DNA of 64,000 nucleotides from NCBI GenBank assembly GCA_944321685.1, contig CALUMH010000015.1, positions 1 through 64,000 on the forward strand. The letters run 5' to 3'. The notes under the pieces were generated by a model. It saw only the letters and a program-made list of their open reading frames with translations, was not told the DNA's origin and did not search any database. The DNA comes from an uncultured Muribaculaceae bacterium. GTDB lineage: Bacteria; Bacteroidota; Bacteroidia; Bacteroidales; Muribaculaceae. The position numbers and the translations under genes were made by a program. Of this stretch, positions 43,385 through 51,689 are shown one piece after another; the stretch's first letter is position 1, and every line of letters starts with the position of its first letter.

Positions 43385-43414
43385 AAAAACGGCAAATTAC
43401 ATAAAAAACATATA

Positions 43415-43457
43415 GCGAAACGGCTTACTTCATTAAAACAAGTCGTTTCGCCTTTTT
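43415..43457 (+). terminator. terminator after secG
   Basis: Stem GCGAAACGGCTT/AAGTCGTTTCGC (43415-43426 with 43440-43451) with a 13-base loop, then CTTTTT. It closes the operon that begins with the acyltransferase. Confidence 0.8.
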
Positions 43458-43543
43458 GCGTCCTGTCATCAGCTATGAGTCAACGGCGGAATTGTGTTGT
43501 AACTGTATCAATAAACAAGGGGGTGGTGGACAATATTTGCCTG

Positions 43544-44407
43544 CTATAAATTATTTATTTCATCAAGAGTAAGCCCTGTTATGCTTGCAATTATGGCCGG
43601 TGCTATTCCTGCGGCTTTCATGCCCCGTGCATTATTGATTTTTGTTTCTTTTATTCCCTCTTCACGGCCTTGCTGCAATCCTTCTTCAAGGCCTTCGCGG
43701 CGTGTGCTGCTCAGTTGCATCTTTTGAGTGCTCACTATGTCCCAAAACTTGTCGTAAACAAGTAGTTGGTCCTCGTCGAATGCCGATTCTTCAAGTTGCG
43801 ATACAGCCTTGTTGATTTCCGGATTTGCAAGCAGTTCTTCGGGAACTTCACGTGTTTTTTCTCCTATCTCGGTCAGGTAGCGGAGCCATAGCACTTGCAT
43901 CTTCTTGTCGCCGTAATTGCGGGGAGAGAACTTGGGAAGCTCCACAAATATGAAGCGTAAGCCCTCTATCACTTCCCTTGTCTCGCCTATCTCCACTATA
44001 CGGTAATCGTGGTAATAATTCTCGCTATCTGTCGAGAAAATGTCGTTAACCAAGTTCAACGAATACACAGGTTGCAACAACTCATAGTCATAACCGCGGC
44101 CAAGTTGGCTCACATAAGCTTTCGATGCGTTGAAAAGCACCCGTTGCTTGAATGCCGAAGTCCACATCATCTGCATTTCGACGATGAATTGCCGCCCTTC
44201 TCGGTCGCGGCAACGCACGTCAACTATGCTGTCCTTGCGGAACGGGTTGACCGGTACAAGTTCGGGATCCAGGTACTCGACCCACGTAATTTCCTCCTCC
44301 TGCTTTTCAAACGGGAGCATCGCGTTCAAGAAACTTATCACAAGGTCGGTATGTCCGCCGAAGACCTTTTTAAACGTCAAATCGGCTTTCGGATCAAGGT
44401 ACTTCAT
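43544..44407 (-). CDS. Rpn family recombination-promoting nuclease
   Basis: A 287-residue protein of the Rpn/PD-(D/E)XK 'transposase' family. The start YLDPKADLTFKKVFGGHTDLVISFLNAML is diagnostic. Nuclease-core residues are in KDSIVDVRCRDREGRQFIVEMQMMWTSAFKQRV (D...E-x-Q form), and the C-terminus has the typical EGLEEGLQQGREEGIKE coil. Rpn proteins promote recombination or act in defence; they are not true transposases. ATG 44407 is preferred over an upstream GTG. A minus-strand TATATTTG promoter lies at 44432-44439. It is a single-gene unit and unrelated to its neighbours. Confidence 0.85.
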   Translation of the reverse strand: MKYLDPKADLTFKKVFGGHTDLVISFLNAMLPFEKQEEEITWVEYLDPELVPVNPFRKDSIVDVRCRDREGRQFIVEMQMMWTSAFKQRVLFNASKAYVSQLGRGYDYELLQPVYSLNLVNDIFSTDSENYYHDYRIVEIGETREVIEGLRFIFVELPKFSPRNYGDKKMQVLWLRYLTEIGEKTREVPEELLANPEINKAVSQLEESAFDEDQLLVYDKFWDIVSTQKMQLSSTRREGLEEGLQQGREEGIKETKINNARGMKAAGIAPAIIASITGLTLDEINNL

Positions 44408-44474
44408 AATTACCACTTTATTATAACATTACAAATATAAGGCATTGCAGCAATAATACAAAACAAGGGGCATG

Positions 44475-44512
44475 AAAAAGTGCCGCAAAACACTCATTGT
44501 CTTGCGGCACTT
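44475..44512 (-). terminator. terminator after frr
   Basis: On the minus strand, stem AAGTGCCGCAA/TTGCGGCACTT (11 bp) with a 13-base loop is followed by five Ts, 20 bases after the frr stop. Confidence 0.8.
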
Positions 44513-44532
44513 CATGTGTATTTCCCTGGTGC

Positions 44533-45093
44533 TTACACCGTGAGGATTTCTTTCTCTTTCAGTGCAAACAAGTCGTCGATTTTTTTCATGTAACGGTCGT
44601 GGGTCTTTTGGAGCTTGTCCTCGGCATCCTTTTCCACATCTTCGGCCATACCGTCCTTTACGGCTTTTTTCAAGCCGTCGATGGCTTCGCGGCGGGCATT
44701 GCGCACCGATATTTTGGCCTGTTCTGCCTCATTCTTCGACTGCTTTACAAGTGCCTTGCGGCGTTCCTCGGTAAGCGGCGGAATTGATATGCGGATTATT
44801 TCACCGTTATTTTCGGGCATGATACCAAGGTCCGAGTCGATGATGGCCTTTTCTATAACCTTGAACATCGATTTTTCCCACGGGGTGATTGTGATGGTGC
44901 GGGCATCGGGCACACCCACGTTGGCCACGTTGCTTATGGGTGCCAGGCTACCATAGTAGTCAACACGAATGCCATCGAGGATTTTTGGATTGGCCTTTCC
45001 GGCACGAATGCGCGCAAGCGTCTCTTCGAGGTATGCCACGGCAAGTTCCATCTTCTCCTCGGCGGGATTTAGATAATGATTAACGTCGTTCAT
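44533..45093 (-). CDS. frr: ribosome recycling factor
   Basis: A 186-residue protein that, with EF-G, splits post-termination ribosomes. The length is exact for the family. Typical segments are [34 protein letters not shown] and [32 protein letters not shown]. The start is the ATG at 45093 (MNDVNHYL); an in-frame TTG three codons upstream is disfavoured. It follows pyrH by 73 bases on the same strand, the usual pyrH-frr pairing. Confidence 0.96.
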   Translation of the reverse strand: MNDVNHYLNPAEEKMELAVAYLEETLARIRAGKANPKILDGIRVDYYGSLAPISNVANVGVPDARTITITPWEKSMFKVIEKAIIDSDLGIMPENNGEIIRISIPPLTEERRKALVKQSKNEAEQAKISVRNARREAIDGLKKAVKDGMAEDVEKDAEDKLQKTHDRYMKKIDDLFALKEKEILTV

Positions 45094-45166
45094 AATTTTC
45101 AAATATATAAAATTTCATAATAAGCAAGTTTGCAAAACTTTCCACACACCTTTGTGTGGTGGTGGC

Positions 45167-45877
45167 TTAATACACCAGTGTTCCAATCGGTTCCCCGTCG
45201 AGCACGCGGGCAAGGTTCCCAACCGTGTCCATGTCGAACACTATGATAGGCAACTTGTTCTCTTTGCACAAAGTGGTGGCGGTGAGATCCATCACTTTCA
45301 GTCCGCGCGTATATATCTCGTCATAGCTGATTTCGGTAAACTTGGTGGCTGTGGGATCCTTCTCAGGGTCGGCAGTGTAAATTCCATCCACGCGCGTTCC
45401 TTTCAGCATCACATCGGCTTCTACTTCTATGCCGCGCAGAGCCGAACCTGTGTCGGTGGTAAAAAACGGATTGCCTGTGCCTCCTGCTATTATGGCCACT
45501 TTGCCGCTGCGCATGGCATCGATGGCACGCCACTTGCTGTAATGCTCGCCTATGGGGAACATATTGACGGCAGTGAACACTTGTGCAGGTTGCCCTATGC
45601 TTTCAAGAGCCGAACTGAGGGCAAGCGAATTGATGACAGTGGCAAGCATACCCATTTGGTCGCCTTTCACACGGTCAACGCCACGTGCGGCACCGGCAAG
45701 GCCGCGGAATATGTTGCCGCCGCCTATCACGATTGCTATTTCCACGCCGCCCTGTGCAGCCTCTTTTATTTGGCGGGCATAATCGCCCACACGTTGCGGG
45801 TCGATGCCGTAACCCTGCTTGCCCATGAGCGATTCGCCGCTCAACTTCAGCAATATTCTCTTGTACTTGGTCCTCAT
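45167..45877 (-). CDS. pyrH: uridylate kinase
   Basis: A 236-residue amino-acid-kinase-fold enzyme that phosphorylates UMP to UDP. Family motifs are YKRILLKLSGESLMG at the N-terminus, EIAIVIGGGNIFRG, DRVKGDQMGMLATVINSLAL and ADVMLKGTRVDGIYTADPEKDPTA. The frame is open for 35 more codons upstream, but the ATG at 45877 matches the family and lies below a TATATTTTG promoter-like element near 45933-45943 on the minus strand. frr follows. Confidence 0.95.
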   Translation of the reverse strand: MRTKYKRILLKLSGESLMGKQGYGIDPQRVGDYARQIKEAAQGGVEIAIVIGGGNIFRGLAGAARGVDRVKGDQMGMLATVINSLALSSALESIGQPAQVFTAVNMFPIGEHYSKWRAIDAMRSGKVAIIAGGTGNPFFTTDTGSALRGIEVEADVMLKGTRVDGIYTADPEKDPTATKFTEISYDEIYTRGLKVMDLTATTLCKENKLPIIVFDMDTVGNLARVLDGEPIGTLVY

Positions 45878-46018
45878 GAGATGGTTGTGTTTTATGTGAA
45901 TGTTCCACAAATTTAGCATATTGCCCCAATAGTGCAAAATATATGCGTGAAAAAACCCCCCACAAAGTGTAAAGTTTACCAAACGACATGATTAACAAAT
46001 TTATTATCAACACTATAG

Positions 46019-46044
46019 TATAGACACGATTAATCGCGTCTATA
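46019..46044. repeat. palindromic repeat, GACGCGAT family (divergent copy)
   Basis: A 26-base near-palindrome, TATAGACACGATT followed by AATCGCGTCTATA, with one mismatch between arms. It is a divergent member of the family at 16350-16436 and 54290-54319 and lies in the gap between pyrH and the collagen-like lipoprotein gene. Confidence 0.65.
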
Positions 46045-46065
46045 CCGCCTGAATGCCTAATTAAA

Positions 46066-46184
46066 AAAAGAGTGGAACAACCTCACGGTTGCCCCACTCC
46101 TTCATTATTAAGGACTTCTATTAAACTATATATTCTCCATTGTACCTATATAGTCGTTTTGAATCCTCCTATCTTTCTTTTAAC
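46066..46184 (-). terminator. conserved 3' UTR with terminator of collagen-like lipoprotein
   Basis: After the stop, the minus strand carries a segment nearly identical to the one after the paralogue at 61689: 32 bases around GACTATATAGGTACAATGG and then TAGAAGTCCTTAATAATG. It ends in a hairpin AGTGGGGCAAC/GTTGTTCCACT followed by Ts. Keeping the UTR while the proteins diverged suggests recent duplication or a conserved RNA function. Confidence 0.65.
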
Positions 46185-49013
46185 TCATTGCGCAGGTTTT
46201 ACCACTACGTTTACAGTACCGGTCATGATTACCAAGTTGGAAATCTCAACCTTCACCTCAACTGTTGCGTTCCAGTCTTTTACAACCGGTGCACCCTTAG
46301 GATTGAATGTGATGGTACCATCTGATGTCACGCTGAAGTTGTTGGTTTCACCGCTGGCAAGCGAGTAAGTAAACTTGAAGTTACCGCTTTCCAATCCGAA
46401 TAAAGTTTCTGCTTCGTTTGTAGCATCTCCTTCTTCGAAGATAACAGCATTGTTAGAGCTTGAGCGAATAACTATCTTGTTAAGAACATTATTTGTTTCA
46501 CCTACAACTTCACTACCATTTGCTGTAATTTCAAGCGTCGGGGTATCCATTGCAAACGGATTAATGAAACGGACATTAAGTTCATCTACCGGGTGAGTTT
46601 CGCCATTGGTCAGTGTAGCTACGAGTTCAACTGTGCAAGTCAACTCTTTATCCCACGGATTTTCGAGCATCACCTTCTGAGTGAGAATGTCGTCGCCGTC
46701 GAGCTTGATACCGGTGTGGTCTACACCTTCTTTGAAGCGGAACGAGAGCGTGTGGTTGGCGATTTGTGTTGCACTTTCAAGCCAATCTTCAAATCCGGTG
46801 TAGGCATTGTAGAGGAAGCCTGCCATCTCGTAGTCGTTGCCTGAGTGCATACGTCCGATAACGAGGTATTCGCCATTTTCAACCCAACCGCTGTAAGCAG
46901 GCAACGTATTGTCAAGATCACAATCGTCGGTTACAACGTAAGGTATAACAAATGTAACGTTAGGATAGTTAGCGTTGGTTGCCTCGTAAGTAACTGTTAC
47001 TTGTGCAGGTTCTTCAAGTTGTGTCTTGGCCTTGTTGTTGATGCGGAATATAATAAAGCCTTCACCGCCTTCGGTAGTCGGGAGAGCTGCTACATTTACA
47101 CCTACCGACATAATTGAATGATCGCCCTCATATGCGCCTTCGATAGTCGGAGTAGTGTTGTAATAAGTACCGAAGTCGGCAGCAGCAATGTCAAGTATGT
47201 CGTAAACTTCAGCCTTTACTGTAGCGAAGTCGAATACCTTTGCAGTGTTGTCTTCGCCGTTAGCGGTAAGCTTGCTGTAGTTGAAGTTGAGCGTTTCGGC
47301 AGTTACGGTCAAGCCGTCAACGTCGTCTTGAGCCTTCACGTCTATCACGAGGTAGGCAGTGGCAAGCACAGTTTCGCCATATTTTGCGTCAACCTTGATA
47401 AGCGGCTTCATGCCCACCGAGCCGTATGCGTTGGTAAGGGTGAGTACACCTTTCTCGTCAATGGCAACATACTGGCTTTGGTTAACTTCGCCATTGAGGA
47501 ATTCTTCGGCAGTGAAAGTGTAGGTGACGTCGAAGATGTCATCTACGTATATTACAAGGTTGGTTTCTAACAATGCAACCAATGTGTTCAAGTCGAGTTC
47601 ACCGGTGCAAACCACTTCGGCATCGGCTTGCATTGTGGCACTGTATTCAGGCTTTGTTGTGGCATAAGTCTTTGAAATGCCATCTTCCGGTTTACTTGTT
47701 ATTTGGTAATCCCTCATTATGCCGGCTTCGAGCATACCGTAATCCGAAGTGATGGTGTGACCTTCGGCATCGGTAGCTTGCAGGGCGAAGATATATGCCT
47801 CGTTGCTTTTGAGCACGGCTATGTCGCTCGGCTTGGCCGAGATAGAAAGCTTGCCGTCGGTTACGCTCCAACCCTCGTTGTCGGGAGTAAGAGTGAAGTC
47901 GCTGTCGGTGGCACGGGTTTCAACCTTGCTTTCGACGAATGCGAAAGTGTAATCCTCCTTGGTCAACTTGGCGTTGCTCGGGTTGAGGCGGTATGTAAGT
48001 TCGATGTCGGGGCTGGCCACCAATTCCTTGTAAGTGGGTTCGCCCTCGGCAGGAGTTTCTTTCACTTGCAGGGAGTACCAGTTCACCACGGCCATGCCAT
48101 CCTTCAGCACGTCGGGGATGAGGATAAGGCCTGCAAGCGGCTGGCTCAGCTTGATTGAAACTATGCCGTCGGTTGCGCCTTCCACGTTGTGCATGGTGAG
48201 CACTTGGTTGGCAGTGTCGTATATTGCGGTGATGGTGCCAGGAACCAAGTAAGAGATGCCAGTATCTTCATTGCTTACTTGTGTGCCGTCGGGGGTGACT
48301 TCAACCCTGTACCAATTCCCGTTATAGGGGAAGTAGTAGATAGTGTTAGGGGTTGCGCCCGGTTCGCCTTGTTCACCCTTTTCACCTTGTTCGCCCTGGG
48401 CTTTCACGTCGGTAGGAACGCCATTGATTACCCAGTAGCCTTCATCGTTGATTTCGATGGTGGCTGCGGCGCCCTGTGCGCCTTGTGCGCCTTCAGCGAC
48501 GATACCGGTCGATTCACCGTCGATAACCCATTCTTTGGTGTTTGGGTCGATATAGATGCTGGGCGTGTGGCCGGCTTCCCCGGTATCACCCTTGTCGCCC
48601 TTGTCACCTTGTTCTCCCTTATCGCCCTGGTCACCCTTGTCACCTTTGTCTCCCTTTTCACCACGAGAAGGCAGGCCAGTGTCTTTGCCGTCGATGAACC
48701 AGTTGCCATTTTCACCAATCTCCACCACTGAACCCGGAGTACCGGCAGCGCCATCGACACCGTCCTTGCCATTGGTGATATTGTAAGTCTTGCCGTCCAT
48801 CATGGTGATGGTGATACCATCGGCCGATGAAGTAACGCTCTTGATGACTGCGCCGTTGTTAATCTGGGTCTGCAAGTCGGCAAGTGTGTTTTCCACAGCC
48901 TCAACGCGCATCCTCAGATTAGAGTCGTCGTAGTCGTCACAAGCTACAAACGTCCCTGCGAATCCCAAAGCGAGGAATCCGAACAGGGTTGCACTTAAAA
49001 ACTTTTTAATCAT
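46185..49013 (-). CDS. collagen-like surface lipoprotein (DUF4988/PL29 N-terminal type)
   Basis: A 942-residue lipoprotein. The signal ends at FVAC (Cys about residue 25). Residues 30-60 form a coiled coil (LRMRVEAVENTLADLQTQI), then a DUF4988-like domain (IKSVTSSADGITITMMDGKTYNI) as found before PL29 lyases. Gly-x-y triplets follow at about 118-152 (GEKGDKGDKGDQGDKGEQG) and in two shorter blocks. The rest is a series of beta-rich repeats without a lyase signature. It is probably a surface fibre or adhesin. The 72 bases to the inverted repeat at 49086 hold no TAnnTTTG promoter. Expression should therefore depend on the invertible segment upstream. Confidence 0.82.
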   Translation of the reverse strand: MIKKFLSATLFGFLALGFAGTFVACDDYDDSNLRMRVEAVENTLADLQTQINNGAVIKSVTSSADGITITMMDGKTYNITNGKDGVDGAAGTPGSVVEIGENGNWFIDGKDTGLPSRGEKGDKGDKGDQGDKGEQGDKGDKGDTGEAGHTPSIYIDPNTKEWVIDGESTGIVAEGAQGAQGAAATIEINDEGYWVINGVPTDVKAQGEQGEKGEQGEPGATPNTIYYFPYNGNWYRVEVTPDGTQVSNEDTGISYLVPGTITAIYDTANQVLTMHNVEGATDGIVSIKLSQPLAGLILIPDVLKDGMAVVNWYSLQVKETPAEGEPTYKELVASPDIELTYRLNPSNAKLTKEDYTFAFVESKVETRATDSDFTLTPDNEGWSVTDGKLSISAKPSDIAVLKSNEAYIFALQATDAEGHTITSDYGMLEAGIMRDYQITSKPEDGISKTYATTKPEYSATMQADAEVVCTGELDLNTLVALLETNLVIYVDDIFDVTYTFTAEEFLNGEVNQSQYVAIDEKGVLTLTNAYGSVGMKPLIKVDAKYGETVLATAYLVIDVKAQDDVDGLTVTAETLNFNYSKLTANGEDNTAKVFDFATVKAEVYDILDIAAADFGTYYNTTPTIEGAYEGDHSIMSVGVNVAALPTTEGGEGFIIFRINNKAKTQLEEPAQVTVTYEATNANYPNVTFVIPYVVTDDCDLDNTLPAYSGWVENGEYLVIGRMHSGNDYEMAGFLYNAYTGFEDWLESATQIANHTLSFRFKEGVDHTGIKLDGDDILTQKVMLENPWDKELTCTVELVATLTNGETHPVDELNVRFINPFAMDTPTLEITANGSEVVGETNNVLNKIVIRSSSNNAVIFEEGDATNEAETLFGLESGNFKFTYSLASGETNNFSVTSDGTITFNPKGAPVVKDWNATVEVKVEISNLVIMTGTVNVVVKPAQ

Positions 49014-49085
49014 AATACCAAAAACTTTAAATATTAAAAATGAAAAGAATTGTTATATTTATACTTCATTATTTTCATTTTCCGG

Positions 49086-49112
49086 TTGCCGTTACTTAGC
49101 AGGTAACGGCAC
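49086..49112 (+). repeat. left recombination site of invertible segment
   Basis: Ten-base arms tTGCCGTTAC (first base mismatched) and GTAACGGCAC flank the 7-base spacer TTAGCAG. This matches the layout of tyrosine-recombinase core sites. It is an inverted copy of 50295-50321 (26 of 27 bases). Reading leftward out of the site, no T-run follows, so transcription could pass into the lipoprotein gene. Confidence 0.85.
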
Positions 49113-49121
49113 AAATTGGGG

Positions 49122-49157
49122 GTGTGCCGAAATAAGAATTTACCTATTTCGGCACAC
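49122..49157. terminator. hairpin after recombinase gene
   Basis: A 13-bp perfect stem GTGTGCCGAAATA/TATTTCGGCACAC with a 10-base loop, 26 bases after the recombinase stop. It probably limits recombinase transcription from reaching the lipoprotein. No T-run follows on the minus strand, so strength is uncertain. The arms resemble the GTGTGCCAAAAT repeats elsewhere. Confidence 0.5.
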
Positions 49158-49183
49158 ACTCTCCCCTTCTGTAATGATTGGTA

Positions 49184-50179
49184 TTATCGTTTTGGCGAAC
49201 TCTGTTTTTTCTTTGCCGTGGGGCGTTTAGGAGCCTCACCTTTAGGAGGAAGGTGGAAAGGAGCTGCTCGTTTCACATATTCTATAACCCGTTCATTAGC
49301 TTCATCGATGCGGTCGTTGTTGAAAGGTTTCAAATAAGTTTCGGTGACTGCAATCGACGAATGCCCCATTGCTTCGGAAATTATACCTTGGTGTATTTCA
49401 CAGTAATATGCCATCGTAGCCCAGGTGTGGCGGGCGGTGTAAGTGCTAAGGTGTGTGGGCATATTCTGCGACAGGCGGTTAAGGCGGTGGTTAAATTTCC
49501 GCAAAGCCCGTTGATATTCTTTATAGGCAGCTTCGGTTCCTTCGGGGCTGCTTATAAACGGAAATATGTATGGAGAATATCTGGGCGTGTTTCTTGAGAG
49601 TTTCTTCATTATTGTTTTGGCCTCAGTAGTAAGCTTGACGGTGATTGTGCGACCCGTCTTTCTGCGGCAATAAGAAATGGTACCGGCTTTTATGTCATCC
49701 TTCCGCAAGTAGGCCAAATCAACAAACGATATTCCCCTTAATAAAAACATAAGCCTGAAAATGAGCTTTTCATAAAGCAGCCCGTTGCCTGTCTGCACCG
49801 TTTTTTCGTTCATTATAAGCCCCATTTCCTTGGCATCGAGAGCACGTTTGCGGCGATTTTCGGTGGTTGTGCACACGTGCGAAAAAAGGCGAGGCGTGAA
49901 CGATGTTACCGCGCCGCAATCCACGGCGCGGTTATAAGTTGCCTTTACCACCTTTATATAGGTAGCAACAGTGTTTCGGCTGCATTTCCTGTCTCTCAAA
50001 TATATCTCAAATCCCTTGATAACATTTGCCGACAAGTCGTCGAACGATAAATCGGAACCTCGTCGATAAGTCGAAAAGGCTTTGAAAGAGCTTTGGTAAA
50101 TGTGGGCTGTGCCCCATTGATTGTTGTTCTTAAATTCATCTACCAACATTCTCATCATTTTAAAAACAGTTATATCCAT
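49184..50179 (-). CDS. tyrosine site-specific recombinase
   Basis: A 331-residue integrase of the Bacteroidetes Tsr type. The N-terminal SAM-like core-binding domain covers residues about 1-100 (FEIYLRDRKCSRNTVATYIKVVKATYNRAVDCGAV). The catalytic domain has the first Arg in FRLMFLLRGISFVDLAYL, then YTARHTWATMAYYCEI (Arg-His), the MGHSSIAVTETYLKPF box with the nucleophilic Tyr. It lies wholly within inverted sites, which its family would be expected to recombine. No excisionase, mobilisation or tRNA target is near, so it is a local invertase and not an element integrase. Confidence 0.9.
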   Translation of the reverse strand: MDITVFKMMRMLVDEFKNNNQWGTAHIYQSSFKAFSTYRRGSDLSFDDLSANVIKGFEIYLRDRKCSRNTVATYIKVVKATYNRAVDCGAVTSFTPRLFSHVCTTTENRRKRALDAKEMGLIMNEKTVQTGNGLLYEKLIFRLMFLLRGISFVDLAYLRKDDIKAGTISYCRRKTGRTITVKLTTEAKTIMKKLSRNTPRYSPYIFPFISSPEGTEAAYKEYQRALRKFNHRLNRLSQNMPTHLSTYTARHTWATMAYYCEIHQGIISEAMGHSSIAVTETYLKPFNNDRIDEANERVIEYVKRAAPFHLPPKGEAPKRPTAKKKQSSPKR

Positions 50180-50250
50180 AATAATTCAATATCCTTTTAG
50201 TGGTTTTTAAAATTTAATCCATGTTTTTTATCGAAAAAAAAAGCCAATAG

Positions 50251-50282
50251 TTTGTGCATTAATAAAAAAACACCTATATTTG
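50251..50282 (+). promoter_or_regulatory. outward-facing promoter in invertible segment
   Basis: TTTG (50251-50254), 20 bases, then TATATTTG (50275-50282): a full match to the Bacteroidetes -33/-7 promoter. Transcription would start about 10 bases downstream and enter the recombination site at 50295. After inversion it would read leftward into the lipoprotein gene with a leader of about 105 bases. Confidence 0.8.
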
Positions 50283-50294
50283 CACCGAATAACC

Positions 50295-50331
50295 GTGCCG
50301 TTACCTGCTAAGTAACGGCACTTTTGCTTTT
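50295..50331 (+). terminator. right recombination site acting as terminator in this orientation
   Basis: GTGCCGTTAC, spacer CTGCTAA, GTAACGGCAC (50295-50321): a perfect 10-bp stem-loop followed by TTTTGCTTTTT. It is both a recombination site (inverted relative to 49086-49112) and a plausible intrinsic terminator for the promoter at 50251-50282. The T-rich tract lies outside the segment, so it would not move on inversion. Confidence 0.75.
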
Positions 50332-50553
50332 TGAGAGTAACCGATTGGGCACAAGTGCGTTATGCAACCGGCAGGCACCATGCATAATTTTCTGTTTATT
50401 GATTTAAACCGGATATATAGCCATATTGATAATATTAAAGATTAAAAGATTGAAAAGAGAAACACTCATACTCATACCGAAAATATACACATATTTAAGG
50501 CAGGTTTCTCAAAATTAATGAAAGAATTGCTATTACTGTCTTAATGATTGTGC
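50332..50553. other. intergenic stretch right of the invertible segment
   Basis: About 220 AT-rich bases with no open frame of interest. The aroQ promoter begins at its end. No gene lies here that the outward promoter would serve in its present orientation. Confidence 0.4.
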
Positions 50554-50561
50554 TATATTTG
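50554..50561 (+). promoter_or_regulatory. -7 promoter element of aroQ
   Basis: TATATTTG (TAnnTTTG) lies 22 bases before the ATG at 50583. The in-frame upstream start at 50544 would precede the transcript and is rejected. Confidence 0.6.
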
Positions 50562-50582
50562 CAAAAAAAGTACACGCTTTAT

Positions 50583-51014
50583 ATGAAAATAGCTATCATA
50601 AACGGACCTAACTTGAACCTGCTTGGCGTCAGGGAACCCGAAATATATGGCGGGCAACGTTTTGAAGATTACTTTGCCGCATTGTGCAAAAGATATGAGG
50701 GAACAGTGCAGCTGGAATATTTTCAAAGTAACGTTGAGGGGGGGATAATAGACGAGCTGCACCGCAGGGGCTTCGACTGTGACGGCATTGTGCTTAATGC
50801 CGGCGCTTACACTCACACCTCGCTTGCCATTGCCGATGCCATACGCTCGATTGCCGCGCCGGTGGTGGAAGTGCACATCTCCAATGTGCACAAGCGCGAG
50901 CCGGTGCGCCACCACAGCATGATATCGTGTGCCTGTGCCGGTGTGATAGCGGGATTCGGGTTAGACAGCTACCGTCTTGCCGTCGAGGCTTTGTTGGCAA
51001 TGAAAAGTGCATAA
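50583..51014 (+). CDS. aroQ: type II 3-dehydroquinate dehydratase
   Basis: A 143-residue shikimate-pathway enzyme dehydrating 3-dehydroquinate to 3-dehydroshikimate. The opening MKIAIINGPNLNLLGVREPEIYG is diagnostic, with the catalytic Tyr in the REPEIYG flexible loop. LNAGAYTHTSLAIADAI and VEVHISNVHKREPVRHHS complete the active site (His of EVHISN). Length is normal for the dodecameric type II class. The start is fixed by the promoter at 50554. A separate promoter drives the next gene. Confidence 0.95.
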   Translation: MKIAIINGPNLNLLGVREPEIYGGQRFEDYFAALCKRYEGTVQLEYFQSNVEGGIIDELHRRGFDCDGIVLNAGAYTHTSLAIADAIRSIAAPVVEVHISNVHKREPVRHHSMISCACAGVIAGFGLDSYRLAVEALLAMKSA

Positions 51015-51040
51015 TATTTGCATCTTTGGCAAAACATTAC

Positions 51041-51048
51041 TATGTTTG
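51041..51048 (+). promoter_or_regulatory. -7 promoter element of DUF4254-GT9 pair
   Basis: TATGTTTG (TAnnTTTG) lies 24 bases before the ATG at 51072. It overlaps an in-frame ATG at 51042, which therefore cannot be the start. Confidence 0.55.
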
Positions 51049-51071
51049 CGAAAAACAATACATACACTACT

Positions 51072-51689
51072 ATGACATTTGCAGAGGAATGTAACAATAT
51101 TTTTGATGCCGCAACGGTCGAATATCACCGCCACGACAATATAGATGCAACAGCCGATAATCCTTATGGTGAGGGAAGCATAGAGCATGAACTGTTTGTG
51201 AAAAACTGGATCGACGCAGTGCAGTGGCACATGGAAGACATAATACGCGACCCGGGAATCGACCCTGTTGCGGCCTTGACGCTGAAACGCCGTATCGACC
51301 GTTCAAATCAGGAGCGTACCGACCTTGTGGAGCGCATCGACAGTTACTTCCGCGGCAAATATGCTTCGGTGAAGCCTTGTGCCGATGCTACTATCAATAC
51401 CGAAAGTCCGGCCTGGGCCATCGACCGCCTGTCGATACTTGCCCTTAAAATATACCACATGAGTGAAGAGTCGTTGCGCACCGATGCCTCGGAAGAGCAC
51501 CGTGCCAAGTGTGCCGCAAAACTTGCCGTATTGCTTGAACAACGCAAAGACTTGACGACGGCCATCGACCAATTACTCGACGACATTGCCGCCGGTCGCA
51601 AATACATGAAAGTGTATTGCCAAATGAAAATGTATAACGATCCGGCCACCAATCCCGTTTTGTATGCAAAAAAACAGGGGCAGCGATAA
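51072..51689 (+). CDS. DUF4254 domain protein
   Basis: A 205-residue cytoplasmic protein of the DUF4254 family, often next to heptosyltransferase-like genes in Bacteroidetes. Characteristic pieces are NPYGEGSIEHELFVKNWIDAVQWHMEDIIRDPGIDP, LKRRIDRSNQERTDLVERID and IDRLSILALKIYHM. It is helical, without a visible active site. It overlaps the following GT9 gene by 26 bases, pointing to coupled translation. A role in LPS or glycan synthesis is inferred from that pairing. Confidence 0.85.
   Translation: MTFAEECNNIFDAATVEYHRHDNIDATADNPYGEGSIEHELFVKNWIDAVQWHMEDIIRDPGIDPVAALTLKRRIDRSNQERTDLVERIDSYFRGKYASVKPCADATINTESPAWAIDRLSILALKIYHMSEESLRTDASEEHRAKCAAKLAVLLEQRKDLTTAIDQLLDDIAAGRKYMKVYCQMKMYNDPATNPVLYAKKQGQR

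Larger units (their letters stand above)
49086..50321. mobile_element. invertible DNA segment with its own recombinase and outward promoter
   Basis: A 1,236-bp segment bounded by inverted recombination sites. It contains only a tyrosine recombinase gene (49184-50179) and an outward-facing promoter next to the right site (50251-50282). Inversion would place that promoter immediately upstream of the lipoprotein at 49013. As assembled, the promoter points right, into the site's hairpin and a T-rich tract. This resembles the phase-variable promoters of Bacteroides surface loci. The inversion itself is inferred. Confidence 0.8.

Noticed and set aside
43544..44407. Transposase label for the Rpn protein
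   Set aside because: The family is often named a transposase, but no terminal repeats or target duplications flank the gene; it is better treated as a resident nuclease.
45878..45982. 35-codon N-terminal extension of PyrH
   Set aside because: UMP kinases begin at the equivalent of ATG 45877, and a promoter-like element lies within the extension.
49184..50179. Integrase as the mark of a conjugative transposon or prophage
   Set aside because: No mobilisation, replication, excision or phage genes are near, and the gene is tightly enclosed by short inverted sites. A local invertase explains the context better.
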